Assembly (NCBI GenBank): GCA_947643615.1
Contig: CANRWO010000013.1
Span: 1 to 64,000, forward strand
Direction: 5' to 3'
DNA length: 64,000 bases
Origin: an uncultured Lachnospiraceae bacterium
Lineage (GTDB): Bacteria > Bacillota > Clostridia > Lachnospirales > Lachnospiraceae
Positions within the stretch are counted from its first letter, which is position 1. Every line of letters begins with the position of its first letter. The position numbers and the translations under genes were made by a program. Under the pieces are notes generated by a model. That model had not been told where the DNA came from and did not search any database. It saw only the letters and a list, made by a program, of their open reading frames with translations. Shown here piece by piece: positions 54,181-63,743 of the stretch.

Positions 54181-55036
54181 TCTTGCGCCTGCTCCTTCCC
54201 ATCCATTTCCGCTTACCCCTGTTTTCCCCGTCGTCGTCATTTAAGAGCTGTTTCAGCCTGTTCTTCAAGGCAACCCCGTCCAGGCTGCGTTCCAATCCGC
54301 CCTCATAGGCGACGCTGATCTTACCCGTCTCCTCCGATACAATGACAGTCAGGGAATCTGTCACTTCGGAGATACCTACCCCTGCCCTGTGCCTGGTGCC
54401 CAACTCCTTGCTCAGGCCCAGGTTATCGGACAGCGGCAGATAGCAGGTGGCGGAAGTCACACGGTTGCCCCTTATAATGGCCGCACCGTCATGAAGGGGG
54501 GTATTATGTTCAAAAATATTGATCAAAAGCTGGCTTGTCACCAGTCCGTCCACTTCTATGCCAGTGCGCTCATAATCCTTCAATGTCTCATTTTGCTCTA
54601 TGACAATAAGGGCGCCGGTCTTCACCTTGCCCATTTCCACACATGCCTTTGTTATTTCGTTGATAGTCTTCTCAGAGAATCTCCCCTGGTCCCTGGAACC
54701 GGGAGTAGGCAAAAAAGCCTTCTTCCCCAGTTCTTCCAGCGCATGGCGCAGCTCAGGCTGCATGACAACAATGATAGCCGTTACTGCAAACCCCAGGACA
54801 TTCCGCGCCATCCACATAATGGTGCTCATATCCAGCAGATATGCCACCACCAGAAAGACGCATATCATAATAAGGCCTCTCAACAACAGCCATGCTCTGG
54901 TATTTTTCATCCACACTAAGACATAGTACAACAAGAATGCCACGATCAATATCTCAAGAATATCGCCCAAACTCATTGTCGTACCATAAATCCCAACGCT
55001 CTTAAAGTAGCCAACAACTCTTTCTAACCATTCCAT
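54158..55036 (-). CDS. cdaA: diadenylate cyclase CdaA
   Basis: A 292-residue membrane diadenylate cyclase. Three N-terminal helices (to about residue 95) precede the DAC domain with the catalytic DGA (NTPLHDGAAIIRGN) and RHR (GTRHRAGVGISEVTDS) motifs. It makes c-di-AMP from two ATP, the second messenger for potassium and turgor in Firmicutes. A basic C-terminal tail of about 30 residues overlaps cdaR by 23 nt. Confidence 0.95.
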   Translation of the reverse strand: MEWLERVVGYFKSVGIYGTTMSLGDILEILIVAFLLYYVLVWMKNTRAWLLLRGLIMICVFLVVAYLLDMSTIMWMARNVLGFAVTAIIVVMQPELRHALEELGKKAFLPTPGSRDQGRFSEKTINEITKACVEMGKVKTGALIVIEQNETLKDYERTGIEVDGLVTSQLLINIFEHNTPLHDGAAIIRGNRVTSATCYLPLSDNLGLSKELGTRHRAGVGISEVTDSLTVIVSEETGKISVAYEGGLERSLDGVALKNRLKQLLNDDDGENRGKRKWMGRSRRKNEKKDIA

Positions 55037-55069
55037 GCTGTATAAATGAGTCCCTTCGCTCTACATTCT

Positions 55070-56191
55070 TTACAATAATTCTTCAAAGTCATCCGCATCA
55101 ACTCCCTGGCCGTTGCCTGCTCCGTGGCCGCTGATCGTGACGCTCCTGCCTCCCCGGTAATTGCCGTGGTTTCCCGGCACTCTGGAAGCATTGGATGCCC
55201 TTACTCCGGTACGTTCCGTGACAACGCTCCTGCCGGAGGCATTGCGTGTCTGCTGGGATGACCGGGTCTGTGAGTTGATTTTCTTCACGGTTTTAGTGGG
55301 GACGGACACTGTCATCTTAGGCACGGCTTTCACATAATAATAATATTCATCATCTTCAAACTGCACCTTCTCTGTCCGGCTGTAGTCCACGCAAAACCGG
55401 AAAAATTCTATCACCTTCCCCACTGCCAGCGCAAGGAGCGAACCAATCAGCACACTGACGACGGAGATATTGGTATCATACAAAAGGTCGCCAATCAAAA
55501 GGATCACAATATTTGTTATCACGCCTGCTACCATGGCAATTGTCCAGGAATGGTCTACAGACATTCTGCGGATCAGGTACACTACCAGCACCGTAATCCC
55601 AAAAGCCGCAATCATCACTATCATGGATTTGTTGTCCAGGATCGCGTCAATGACCAGCCTCAGCTTCGCCGTAGTCTCTTCTTCCCCCATCGCATTGATA
55701 GTAGGTGCACTGCCGATCACAGTATCCAGCAGATAGTAGACACAGATACCGCAGGCTACGGATACGATGGATGCCGGCCCACAAATCAACCCTACCGCTA
55801 TGGGAATAACAAAGGGTATCTTCATCACGCAGAGCAAAGGCGTCATTACCACCACAAGTGAATCCTTCGGCGTGAAACGGAAAAACAGAAGGAACATCAA
55901 AAGATACATACAAAGGCCTACCAGCGCTGCTTCCATGGACAAAGCATAGACATGCAGCAGGCTGAACAGCGCCGCAAACAGAATAATGCAGCTGTTAGGC
56001 AGGAAAGAGCACATCAGCGCTACGATCAGCACGATGGCCATATTGTCGAGCTTTGTCATATATCCCAATTTTCTGTTTAAAGTCAGCAGCGTAACAAAAG
56101 CCAGCAGAAATTTCATAAAAGGCATCAGCAGAAATTCTGCCTTACTGTAAAGCTGCTTTATTTTTTCTCTAAATTCAAGTAAACCAGTCAT
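55070..56191 (-). CDS. conserved polytopic membrane protein of unknown function
   Basis: A 373-residue protein with about 10 hydrophobic segments in the first 265 residues. It ends in a disordered basic tail rich in Arg, Ser, Asn and Gly (about residues 300-365, for example SRVPGNHGNYRGG) and an acidic end (DADDFEELL). It lies directly upstream of cdaA with a 33-nt spacer in what looks like one operon. The tail suggests binding to nucleic acid, a lipid head group or another protein. Position next to the c-di-AMP genes hints at a role in envelope homeostasis, but no family function was recognised. Confidence 0.65.
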   Translation of the reverse strand: MTGLLEFREKIKQLYSKAEFLLMPFMKFLLAFVTLLTLNRKLGYMTKLDNMAIVLIVALMCSFLPNSCIILFAALFSLLHVYALSMEAALVGLCMYLLMFLLFFRFTPKDSLVVVMTPLLCVMKIPFVIPIAVGLICGPASIVSVACGICVYYLLDTVIGSAPTINAMGEEETTAKLRLVIDAILDNKSMIVMIAAFGITVLVVYLIRRMSVDHSWTIAMVAGVITNIVILLIGDLLYDTNISVVSVLIGSLLALAVGKVIEFFRFCVDYSRTEKVQFEDDEYYYYVKAVPKMTVSVPTKTVKKINSQTRSSQQTRNASGRSVVTERTGVRASNASRVPGNHGNYRGGRSVTISGHGAGNGQGVDADDFEELL

Positions 56192-56280
56192 GATGTCCTC
56201 CAGCCGGTCCCCCGGTTAATTTCGTTCTGTGGGGATCCCGAAATCCAGGTTCTTCCTCCCACAGACTTCATAATCCTGCG

Positions 56281-56667
56281 CTATTCACGATACAGGGAAT
56301 TCAGCTTTTTCAAATTATGATAGTAGCATTTCAGGCTCCTCTTGACCCTGGAATACCGGTAGGTGCAGACAATGTAAGTAACCACTCCATACGCCACTAC
56401 CGATACCCCATACCGAATCAACACGTCACGGGCAAATGCTATCAAATCCATTTTATACAGATCCTGCATAAAATTTTCAAAATCATAAAAGACATACAAA
56501 GCAAACACAAGCGCAAAAGCAATGGATGAACTCACAATAGACTTCAGGACCTGGACAGCGATATAGTCGCTGCGGAAATAATGGTCGATCTTAACATTCC
56601 TTTTGCCTTCGTTCACCTCATATGCCGCCAATTGTGTCATTAAAATAATGCGTTCTTCGTTTAACAT
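56281..56667 (-). CDS. small membrane protein of unknown function
   Basis: A 128-residue protein with two hydrophobic segments (about 44-64 and 85-105), a soluble N-terminal part (MLNEERIILMTQLAAYE) and a basic C-terminal tail with repeated Tyr and Lys (RSLKCYYHNLKKLNSL). It begins at an ATG with GGAGGAA nearby (rc of ttcctcc at 56669). It lies between the yvyF-like gene and the larger membrane protein and is probably co-transcribed. No function is known. Confidence 0.65.
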   Translation of the reverse strand: MLNEERIILMTQLAAYEVNEGKRNVKIDHYFRSDYIAVQVLKSIVSSSIAFALVFALYVFYDFENFMQDLYKMDLIAFARDVLIRYGVSVVAYGVVTYIVCTYRYSRVKRSLKCYYHNLKKLNSLYRE

Positions 56668-56730
56668 GAAATTCCTCCGTAAGCCGGAAGTATGCAGCGC
56701 ATCCTTCTAAACGCACCCGAGATGCACTTT

Positions 56731-57135
56731 TTATAAAAATCTCATCTTAGGATTTTCCTTATCCGGCTTTTTCTTAAGTGTAGGCTTGGGCGCGTTGGCA
56801 TTCAGCACACTCTGGAATCCCTGCGTCACATTGTTAGTGCATTTATCGCAGAATCTTCCGCTTCTGATAAATGCGCCGCAGTTTTCACAGGCAAGCTGGA
56901 TAGGAGAATCCTCTGTCACTTCCAGGCGCTCATCACGCAGCCATTGATGGATCTGCCCCACTTCCACGCCACAAGCGTCCGCAACCTCATTGATTCCGGC
57001 TCCCTTATGGTCGCGTATGTACTGTTTAACCTCCTGGAACTTCTCTTCCAGCTTCTCGCGGCAGCTGGGACAGGTATGAGGCCCTGAGATATAGTTAAAA
57101 ATCCGGCCACAGGTTCTACAATTCCTTACGTTCAT
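56731..57135 (-). CDS. yvyF: YvyF-like flagellar-operon zinc-ribbon protein
   Basis: A 134-residue protein with an N-terminal zinc ribbon (CRTCGRIF and CPSCREK), a winged-helix-like middle part (GAGINEVADACGVEVGQIHQWL) and a second ribbon (CENCGAFI and CDKC). This is the YvyF/TIGR03826 layout, a family found next to comF and flagellar genes in Firmicutes. It may regulate translation or transcription of flagellar genes. It follows the comF-like gene by 17 nt. Confidence 0.85.
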   Translation of the reverse strand: MNVRNCRTCGRIFNYISGPHTCPSCREKLEEKFQEVKQYIRDHKGAGINEVADACGVEVGQIHQWLRDERLEVTEDSPIQLACENCGAFIRSGRFCDKCTNNVTQGFQSVLNANAPKPTLKKKPDKENPKMRFL

Positions 57136-57152
57136 AGCATCCTCCTTTTCCT

Positions 57153-57878
57153 CTAAAGACCCGCTCCACAGGCCAGAGTAATAAAATAGATTTTCTGCAC
57201 ACCGGCAGCCTTTAATGTTCTCGCAGCCTCATCTATGGTGCTCCCGGTAGTATAGATGTCATCAATAATTACAGTTGTATTTAATTTTACATCATTTTCA
57301 GCTATATTAAAAGCTTTTTTCAAATTATTTTGCCGTTGAGACGGATTTTGTAGTTTTAACGGAGTGGTATTCTTGATTCTCACCAGCATTTTCTCATTTA
57401 CCGGCACCCCTGAATATCTCCCCACGGCCCTTGCCAGCAGCGCCGCCTGGTTATAACCCCTTTTCGCCATTCGTTTTCCGTGCAGTGGTATGGGGATCAG
57501 CGCGTCTGGATGCACCTCCCGGATGAAATCCCCCAGATACCTGACGATCTCCTCGCCAAAAAAGTCGGCATACTCCTGGCGCTTCCCATATTTAAAACGG
57601 TATATGGACGCCGCGGCGCTTCCGTATTCATAGAGTGCCCTTCCCCGCACAAATTCATGCTTCTTATTACTGCAATCCATGCAGAATTCTTCGTCCTCCG
57701 CCAGCTTTTTCCCACATTGCATACACCAAGGGGGCGTCAGGAGTTTTAATTTATCCATGCATTCCGTGCAGATTTTCTCTCCTCCGGGATGGACAATCCC
57801 GTCACATACCGGGCACCGCAGCGGGAAAAGCAGCTGGATGATCTGTTTGATTGGACGTATCTTCCTGTTATTATCCAT
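57153..57878 (-). CDS. comFC: ComF-family phosphoribosyltransferase-like protein
   Basis: A 241-residue ComF protein. Two cysteine pairs in a zinc-binding part (PLRCPVCDGIV, CTECMD, CMQCGKKL, CMDCSN) precede the PRTase-like domain with VIIDDIYTTGSTIDEA, the PRPP-binding motif. In naturally competent bacteria ComFC helps DNA uptake. The start at 57878 (MDNNRKIRP) matches family length; an in-frame start 12 codons earlier has a weaker site. Confidence 0.88.
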   Translation of the reverse strand: MDNNRKIRPIKQIIQLLFPLRCPVCDGIVHPGGEKICTECMDKLKLLTPPWCMQCGKKLAEDEEFCMDCSNKKHEFVRGRALYEYGSAAASIYRFKYGKRQEYADFFGEEIVRYLGDFIREVHPDALIPIPLHGKRMAKRGYNQAALLARAVGRYSGVPVNEKMLVRIKNTTPLKLQNPSQRQNNLKKAFNIAENDVKLNTTVIIDDIYTTGSTIDEAARTLKAAGVQKIYFITLACGAGL

Positions 57879-57960
57879 TTCTTCAACCTTCCCGCCAGGC
57901 CAACGCACCGGCACATGCCGTATCTATCATATGAGTTTACGGAACGGTACTCCTGGCTTC

Positions 57961-60186
57961 CTACTGGATCATTTCGCGAATCCTGTCCCGCAATGCAGTA
58001 TAACGGCTGTTATCATTAACATTGTCCACCATCTCGCGGACGGTATTCCCGCTTCCCAAAATCGTGACACAGCTTCTTGCCCTGGTGATCCCCGTGTAAA
58101 GCAGATTTCTGTTAAACAACATCCTGGGGCCGGACAGCAGCGGCAGGATTACTGCCGGATATTCGCTCCCCTGGGATTTGTGGATCGTAATGGCATAGGA
58201 AAGCTCCAGCTCCTCCAGCAGGGAAAAGGGATAGGTCACCCGCCTCTGTTCGTCATACTCCACCACCAGCGACGATGCATTTTCATTGATTTCCAATATG
58301 CGGCCCATGTCGCCGTTGAAAATGCCCACCCCGCTGTCAATAGGGATATTATATCTGCTGACGGTCTCCCATTCAAGCTGATAATTATTTTTAACCTGCA
58401 TTACCTTGTCGCCTTCCCGGTAGACAGTGTCGCCGCTGATGTGTTCCTTTTTCTTAGGATCCGGCGGATTCAGATACTGCTGTAATATCCCGTTTAAGGT
58501 CTCACACCCCAGGCTGCCTTTCCGCATAGGGGTTAGCACCTGAATGTCATAGGGCGATGCGTTCACGTACTTGGGCAGTTTATCACGGATCAGCTGAATC
58601 ATATGTTTATATATGACATTAACGTCATTTCTTTCCAAAACAAAGAAATCACTGGATTTATTATCCATAGATATCTGCTGTCCATTGTTGATGCGATGGG
58701 CATTGACAACAATGTCACTTTTTTCCGCCTGACGAAATATCTTTTTCAATTCCATCATCGGAAATGCATTGCTCCTTATTAAGTCCCTCAACACTTGCCC
58801 CGGCCCGACACTGGGCAGCTGGTTTACATCCCCCACCAGTACCAGCCTGGTTCCCGGCGCTATGGCGCGAAGCAGGGATTGAAACAGTTGGATGTCTACC
58901 ATGGACATCTCATCTATGATGACCACATCAGCCTCCAGAGGGTTTTCTTCATTCCTCTCAAACTTCACCTTCCTGGCATTGTCATCGGAAAGAGCGCTGT
59001 TCAGCTCTAACATACGGTGTATGGTCCTGGCTTCGAACCCGGTAGCTTCCGTCATACGCTTTGCGGCACGCCCGGTAGGGGCAGCCAAAAAGATATCCAG
59101 GCCCTCCGCCTCAAAATAGCGGATGATCATGTTGATAGTGGTCGTTTTGCCGGTTCCTGGCCCTCCGGACAGAATAAAGAGACCGTTTTGGATACTTTTC
59201 AATACCGCCCGTAACTGCAATTCGTCCAGCTCCATCTGCAGCTCCCCTGCCAGTCGCTCCAGCTGCTTTTCTACCGCCGCCTCCTGGGATGGCAGGTTTT
59301 CCGCTTCCGCCATGGGGATATCCAACAGCGTCAACATTCTGGCGCAGTTCAGCTCCGCATAGTAATAGGAAGCAGCAAACACGGAATTGCCTTTAATGAC
59401 CAGTTTCTTATCCATCATCATATTGTCCAGCTGAGGTCGGATGTATTCCTCCGGCACATCCAAAAGTATATGCGCCCTCCCCAGAAGCTTATCCACAGGC
59501 AGGTAGCAATGCCCTTCCCCCACAGCTTGCATAAGCGTGTAAAGCACACCGCTGCGGATACGGAAATCCGAATCCGTATGAATGCCGATCCTCGCCGCCA
59601 GCTCGTCTGCCAGCTTAAAGCCGATCCCCGATATATCCTCTGCCAGCCGGTAGGGATTTTCCTTCATCACACTGTAAAGCTGCATGCCATATGTGTCATA
59701 TATCTTCACAGCCAGCGTATTGGAAATCCCAAATTGCTGCAGATAGACCAGCGCTTCACGCAAATCCCTTTTCTCCTCCATCTGCACGGCAATCTCCTGT
59801 GCCTTTCTCTGGCTGATTCCCTTGACCTCTGTCAGACGTTCCGGCTCCTCCTCAATAATGCGAAAAGTGTCGTCGCCAAATTTCTTTACGATCCTTGCCG
59901 CCAGCGCAGGCCCCACCCCTTTGATCGCCCCGGAAGCGAGATAACGCTCCATGCTGAGGCTGTCCTGGGGAGCCACCACCTGAAAAGCTGACAGTTTAAA
60001 CTGTTTTCCGTAGACCGGATGTTCAATATAGTCTCCCTGTGCCGCAATATTTTCCCCCTGGGTCAATCCCCGGCACATGCCCACACAGGTGACTTCTTCC
60101 TCGCCGGCAACCAGATTCATTACAGTATAACCGTTTTCGCTGTTTTGAAAAATTATATGCTCCACATATCCGTTTATTGTTTCCAT
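57961..60186 (-). CDS. recD2: RecD2-like 5'-3' DNA helicase
   Basis: A 741-residue SF1B helicase. The N-terminal region (METINGYVEHIIFQN) and helix-hairpin-helix repeats (about 95-200) precede the helicase core with Walker A FILSGGPGTGKTTTINMI, Walker B VVIIDEMSMVD, GDVNQLPSVGPGQVL, and the C-terminal UvrD-like half with AITIHKSQGSEYPAV. RecD2 proteins unwind DNA and act in repair without RecBC. The start at 60186 is chosen because the homologous part begins there. An upstream in-frame extension to 60465 would overlap the flgJ-like gene and a terminator. Confidence 0.9.
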   Translation of the reverse strand: METINGYVEHIIFQNSENGYTVMNLVAGEEEVTCVGMCRGLTQGENIAAQGDYIEHPVYGKQFKLSAFQVVAPQDSLSMERYLASGAIKGVGPALAARIVKKFGDDTFRIIEEEPERLTEVKGISQRKAQEIAVQMEEKRDLREALVYLQQFGISNTLAVKIYDTYGMQLYSVMKENPYRLAEDISGIGFKLADELAARIGIHTDSDFRIRSGVLYTLMQAVGEGHCYLPVDKLLGRAHILLDVPEEYIRPQLDNMMMDKKLVIKGNSVFAASYYYAELNCARMLTLLDIPMAEAENLPSQEAAVEKQLERLAGELQMELDELQLRAVLKSIQNGLFILSGGPGTGKTTTINMIIRYFEAEGLDIFLAAPTGRAAKRMTEATGFEARTIHRMLELNSALSDDNARKVKFERNEENPLEADVVIIDEMSMVDIQLFQSLLRAIAPGTRLVLVGDVNQLPSVGPGQVLRDLIRSNAFPMMELKKIFRQAEKSDIVVNAHRINNGQQISMDNKSSDFFVLERNDVNVIYKHMIQLIRDKLPKYVNASPYDIQVLTPMRKGSLGCETLNGILQQYLNPPDPKKKEHISGDTVYREGDKVMQVKNNYQLEWETVSRYNIPIDSGVGIFNGDMGRILEINENASSLVVEYDEQRRVTYPFSLLEELELSYAITIHKSQGSEYPAVILPLLSGPRMLFNRNLLYTGITRARSCVTILGSGNTVREMVDNVNDNSRYTALRDRIREMIQ

Positions 60187-60294
60187 AAAGTCTTTTATCC
60201 GCCCGATTTCCTGTAGCACAGGACGCTTGGCGCCCTTCCAAAAAGTTCTTCTCACATTTAAATCACCGCGCCATACGGCACAGTTTCTGTTATG

Positions 60295-60323
60295 AAAAGA
60301 AAGGCTGCCTGATACCGGCAGCC
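60295..60323 (-). terminator. Rho-independent terminator after the flagellar rod genes
   Basis: A 7-bp stem, GGCTGCC/GGCAGCC (60303-60309, 60317-60323), with a T-rich run (TTTCTTTT) on the minus strand at 60295-60302. It separates the flagellar genes from recD2. Confidence 0.75.
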
Positions 60324-60343
60324 CAAAAATCATACTCTTATGT

Positions 60344-60733
60344 CTACAGCTGCCCTGCAGCTGCCTCTGCATTAATACCGTCCAAACCGTAATTGCGGCG
60401 CATCTGTTCATACAACATCTGGGCAAGTCCAAGTCCGCCGTTTTGATTTGAGGTTTCTTCGGCAATGCCCTTTATCATCTCATCTTTATAGTAATCCATC
60501 ATGGAATCCATAGCGCCGGAACCTGTAGACTCCGAGGGAATGGTCTTCATCATCTCTTTGAACATCTGCTCCACAAAATATGCCTCAAATTGTTTGCAGG
60601 CATCCATCAGTTCGTCGTCTGTGGCCTTGGAATAATCTGTTCCGTTCCATTTATTCTGAAGCCTGTCTGCCGCCTGATTGGACGCATTTGCATATGTATC
60701 CGTGTACATGGACGCTACATTGCTGAAATCCAT
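60344..60733 (-). CDS. flgJ: FlgJ-like rod-binding protein
   Basis: A 129-residue protein corresponding to the rod-binding domain of FlgJ: DDELMDACKQFEAYFVEQMF, a Ser/Gly linker and GIAEETSNQNGGLGLAQMLYEQM. The muramidase half of proteobacterial FlgJ is absent, as usual in Firmicutes. It caps rod assembly. The start at 60733 (MDFSNVASM) fits homologues; an ATG four codons earlier is possible. It is the last gene of the rod unit, before the terminator. Confidence 0.82.
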   Translation of the reverse strand: MDFSNVASMYTDTYANASNQAADRLQNKWNGTDYSKATDDELMDACKQFEAYFVEQMFKEMMKTIPSESTGSGAMDSMMDYYKDEMIKGIAEETSNQNGGLGLAQMLYEQMRRNYGLDGINAEAAAGQL

Positions 60734-60829
60734 AATTATACCCATGCCTTTCCCGCATAAGCCTTTCCCATGGAGGGACAGGCCCAATACGTACCATATA
60801 TATTTTAATCCTTAAGCTTTGCCTTCCCG

Positions 60830-61645
60830 TTAACGTCTCAGGTTATTGGCCTGCTGTAACATTTCATCTGATGCAGTTATAGCCTTGGAATTCAGCTCAT
60901 ATGCGCGCTGCGCTACAATCATATTTACCATTTCATCCACAACCTGGACATTGGAGCCTTCCAAATACCCCTGAAGCACACTGCTTCGCTGTAAATTAGC
61001 AGTAGTAGCTTCATTCAATGCCTGGCCGCTGGCTGCCGTCTGTGCATAAAGGCTGTCCCCTTCCTTAGAAAGGCCGTTGGGATTGTTGAACTGGAACACT
61101 CCAATCGTAATACCGATAGGCTGAGGGTTATTCTTTGCATCAGGATAGCAGAGCTGTCCGTCCTTTGACACCGTAACACTGCTCAAAACATACTGATTGT
61201 TCAGTATGATCGGCTGTCCCGTAGCACTCAAAACAGGCCTGCCGTCGGAATCCGCCAGCATATTGCCGTTGCTCCCAAGCACAAATTTCAAATCACCGTT
61301 CCTGGTATAGTAAGTATTCCCGTCTGCCGCCCTAACAGCGAAAAAGCCTTTTCCGTCAATTGCAAATGCCGTATCACTTTCGGATGCGTACAGATTGCCT
61401 TCTTTAAATATGGATGTGATGGCTGAATTCCGCACACCCAGGCCAACCTGGGCGCCGGTAGGTTTCGGGTTCCCGTTTGCCGAAGTAGTCTCTGTCTGAA
61501 GCGTCTGGTACAGGAGGCTCTTGAATTCGTTTACCTGTGTTTTATACCCCTGCGTATTGACATTTGCCAGATTGTTGGCAATAGTGTCAATATTCGTCTG
61601 CTGGCCGATCATACCTGTTGCTGCTGTCCATAAACTACGTACCAT
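60830..61645 (-). CDS. flgG: flagellar rod protein FlgG-like
   Basis: A 271-residue basal-body protein. The N-terminal flagellar rod box WTAATGMIGQQTNIDTIANN and the C-terminal EMVNMIVAQRAYELNSKAIT are diagnostic for axial proteins; length and GFFAVRAADGNTYYTRNGD fit FlgG/FlhP. It is one of two rod proteins in tandem. Such proteins are exported by the flagellar type III system without a signal peptide. Confidence 0.9.
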   Translation of the reverse strand: MVRSLWTAATGMIGQQTNIDTIANNLANVNTQGYKTQVNEFKSLLYQTLQTETTSANGNPKPTGAQVGLGVRNSAITSIFKEGNLYASESDTAFAIDGKGFFAVRAADGNTYYTRNGDLKFVLGSNGNMLADSDGRPVLSATGQPIILNNQYVLSSVTVSKDGQLCYPDAKNNPQPIGITIGVFQFNNPNGLSKEGDSLYAQTAASGQALNEATTANLQRSSVLQGYLEGSNVQVVDEMVNMIVAQRAYELNSKAITASDEMLQQANNLRR

Positions 61646-61687
61646 TATGTATCTCCCTTCCTATGTCTTACCCCTTATACTTTTATA

Positions 61688-62470
61688 TTATTGCAATCTT
61701 CCCAACTGTGTTACCGCAATTTCCAGAGAGTCGTCATATGTCTGGATTACTTTCTGGTTGCTCTCATACTGACGGGTCACCGCAATCATATTCACCATTT
61801 CAGAGACAATGTTTACATTAGACATCTCCAGGTAACCCGACTTGATCTCCGCATTTGCATTGGTAGGCCTTGCCCCTTCCACGGGACGGTAAAAGTTCTC
61901 ACCATACTTTTCCAGATAGTTATAGTCGTCAAAATCAGCCACCTGGATCCTGGCCACTGCAGTCTCGTTCTGGTAGATCGTACCGTCACTGGTAATCCTG
62001 GATTCCAGCAATGTGTTTAACCGAATCCTTCTGTTCTGGGTGTCCAGCACATAATCGCCGTCCTCCGTCACCAGGTACCCTTCCCTGGTCAGGGTGAACT
62101 GTCCATCCCTGGTATACATGGTGCTGCTCTCCCCTGCCCTGTTGAGATACTCAATGGCAAAAAATCCCTCCCCCGCCAAAGCAAGGTCGTACGTATTGTC
62201 CGTAATACGGAAGGACCCCTGGGTATAGTCCGTGTAGTTCTCCCCGATCTTAACGCCCGGGTTGTCGTATCCCAAAGGCTGCGCAATACGGGTGCTGCCC
62301 ATAGAAGCGTCCTTAATCTTAACTGTGAGGATATCCTCAAACGCCTGGCTGGTAGCGCCTTCCTTTTTAAACCCGGTGGTGGTGACATTCGCCAGATTGT
62401 TCGTCATTGTGTCCATTCTGTGCTGCTCATTGATCATGCCTGTATAAGCAGTATATAAACCTTTCAGCAT
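61688..62470 (-). CDS. flgF: flagellar rod protein FlgF/FlhO-like
   Basis: A 260-residue axial protein: TAYTGMINEQHRMDTMTNN at the N-terminus, EGFFAIEYLNRAGESSTMYT in the middle and SEMVNMIAVTRQYESNQKV at the end. With the following FlgG-like gene it forms the flhO-flhP pair that lies after mbl in Bacillus. It would form part of the proximal rod. Confidence 0.88.
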   Translation of the reverse strand: MLKGLYTAYTGMINEQHRMDTMTNNLANVTTTGFKKEGATSQAFEDILTVKIKDASMGSTRIAQPLGYDNPGVKIGENYTDYTQGSFRITDNTYDLALAGEGFFAIEYLNRAGESSTMYTRDGQFTLTREGYLVTEDGDYVLDTQNRRIRLNTLLESRITSDGTIYQNETAVARIQVADFDDYNYLEKYGENFYRPVEGARPTNANAEIKSGYLEMSNVNIVSEMVNMIAVTRQYESNQKVIQTYDDSLEIAVTQLGRLQ

Positions 62471-62511
62471 GGAAACTTCTCCTTTCTATCTTCCAGATCC
62501 TGTTCCTGCTT

Positions 62512-63504
62512 TTATTCCTCACGGTAACCGGAAAGGAATTCCACATATCTTCCCGTTCCGATGGCAACGGCTGTCATAGGGTCTTCGGCCGTCATGGTAT
62601 TGATTCCGGTCTTGGCCGAAATCAAGTCCTCCAATCCCCGAAGCAGGCTTCCGCCGCCGGTCAATACGATTCCCCTGTCCGCAATATCCGCAGCCAGTTC
62701 GGGTGGAGTCTTCTCCAATACGCTGTGGATGGTCTCCACAATCTGGGAAGTCGTCTCCCGAAGCGCCTCCTCTGTTTCCTCGGAGGAAACTTTTACCGTC
62801 TTAGGCAGTCCTGTCACCAGGTTTCGGCCTCTTACATCCATATAATCAACCTCGGGCCTCTTATATGCGGATCCGATCTTAATCTTCAAATCTTCCGCAG
62901 TCCTCTCACCGATCAGCAAATTATGCTTTTTCCTCATGTAGCGGACTATGGCCTCGTCGAAATCGTCACCTGCTATTTTGATCGATGCGCTGACTACCGT
63001 GCCTCCCAGGGAAATCACGGCAATGTCGGAAGTACCTCCCCCGATATCCACGATCATATTCCCGCAGGGTTTGGAAATATCGATGCCTGCGCCGATGGCC
63101 GCAGCAATGGGTTCTTCAATAATGGAAACCTCCCTGGCTCCCGCCTGGTAGGTAGCATCCTCCACCGCTTTCTTTTCGACTTCCGTGACGCCGCTGGGAA
63201 CACAGACCGCAATCCGGGGTTTCCGGAATGTCCTCTTGCCCAACGCCTTCTGAATGAAATACTTCATCATCTTTTCCGTCACGGTATAGTCGGAAATCAC
63301 GCCCTGTCTCAACGGACGGACCGCCACGATATTGCCGGGGGTCCTTCCCAGCATCAGCCGCGCATCCTCACCGATTGCTTTAATTTTATTCGTATCCCTG
63401 TCAAATGCCACAACAGAGGGTTCTTTCAGCACAACGCCCTTGCCTCTGATGTATACCAAAATGCTGGCTGTACCCAAATCGATACCGATATCCGTACACT
63501 GCAT
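62512..63504 (-). CDS. mbl: MreB/Mbl-family actin-like protein
   Basis: A 330-residue bacterial actin: phosphate 1 loop DIGIDLGTASILVYIRGKG, the connecting EEPIAAAIGAGI, phosphate 2 VDIGGGTSDIAVIS and the adenosine motif IVLTGGGSLLRGLEDL. It polymerises below the membrane and guides lateral wall synthesis. Its place before flgF-flgG matches Bacillus mbl. The ATG is preceded by AAAGGGG. A promoter lies about 130 nt upstream. Confidence 0.9.
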   Translation of the reverse strand: MQCTDIGIDLGTASILVYIRGKGVVLKEPSVVAFDRDTNKIKAIGEDARLMLGRTPGNIVAVRPLRQGVISDYTVTEKMMKYFIQKALGKRTFRKPRIAVCVPSGVTEVEKKAVEDATYQAGAREVSIIEEPIAAAIGAGIDISKPCGNMIVDIGGGTSDIAVISLGGTVVSASIKIAGDDFDEAIVRYMRKKHNLLIGERTAEDLKIKIGSAYKRPEVDYMDVRGRNLVTGLPKTVKVSSEETEEALRETTSQIVETIHSVLEKTPPELAADIADRGIVLTGGGSLLRGLEDLISAKTGINTMTAEDPMTAVAIGTGRYVEFLSGYREE

Positions 63505-63622
63505 GTCTATATACCCCTTTCAATCGTCTCAAATTATCTTTATCTTATCCGATTATTTTCGGTCTGTAAACGCAACCATACAGTATTTATTATAACCGAA
63601 TTTTTTTCAAATTGATAGAGGT

Positions 63623-63650
63623 ATTATAATTTTTTAAGAGTTTTTTTCAA
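63623..63650 (-). promoter_or_regulatory. promoter candidate for the mbl-flagellar rod unit
   Basis: Minus strand: TTGAAA (63645-63650), 16-nt spacer, TATAAT (63623-63628). A second TATAAT lies at 63589-63594 without a good -35. The spacer 63505-63743 holds no gene. Confidence 0.55.
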
Positions 63651-63743
63651 AACCCCTAAAAAGGAAACTTTTTAATAACAGTATATCGTCCGTTTTCCCC
63701 GGTTACTTTATGCTTTTTTCAAATTTCCTGAAATAGGCATATA

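Noticed and set aside
60187..60465. N-terminal extension of the RecD2 frame
   Set aside because: It overlaps the terminator and the flgJ-like gene. Homologous sequence begins at METINGYVEH, and the extension looks random.
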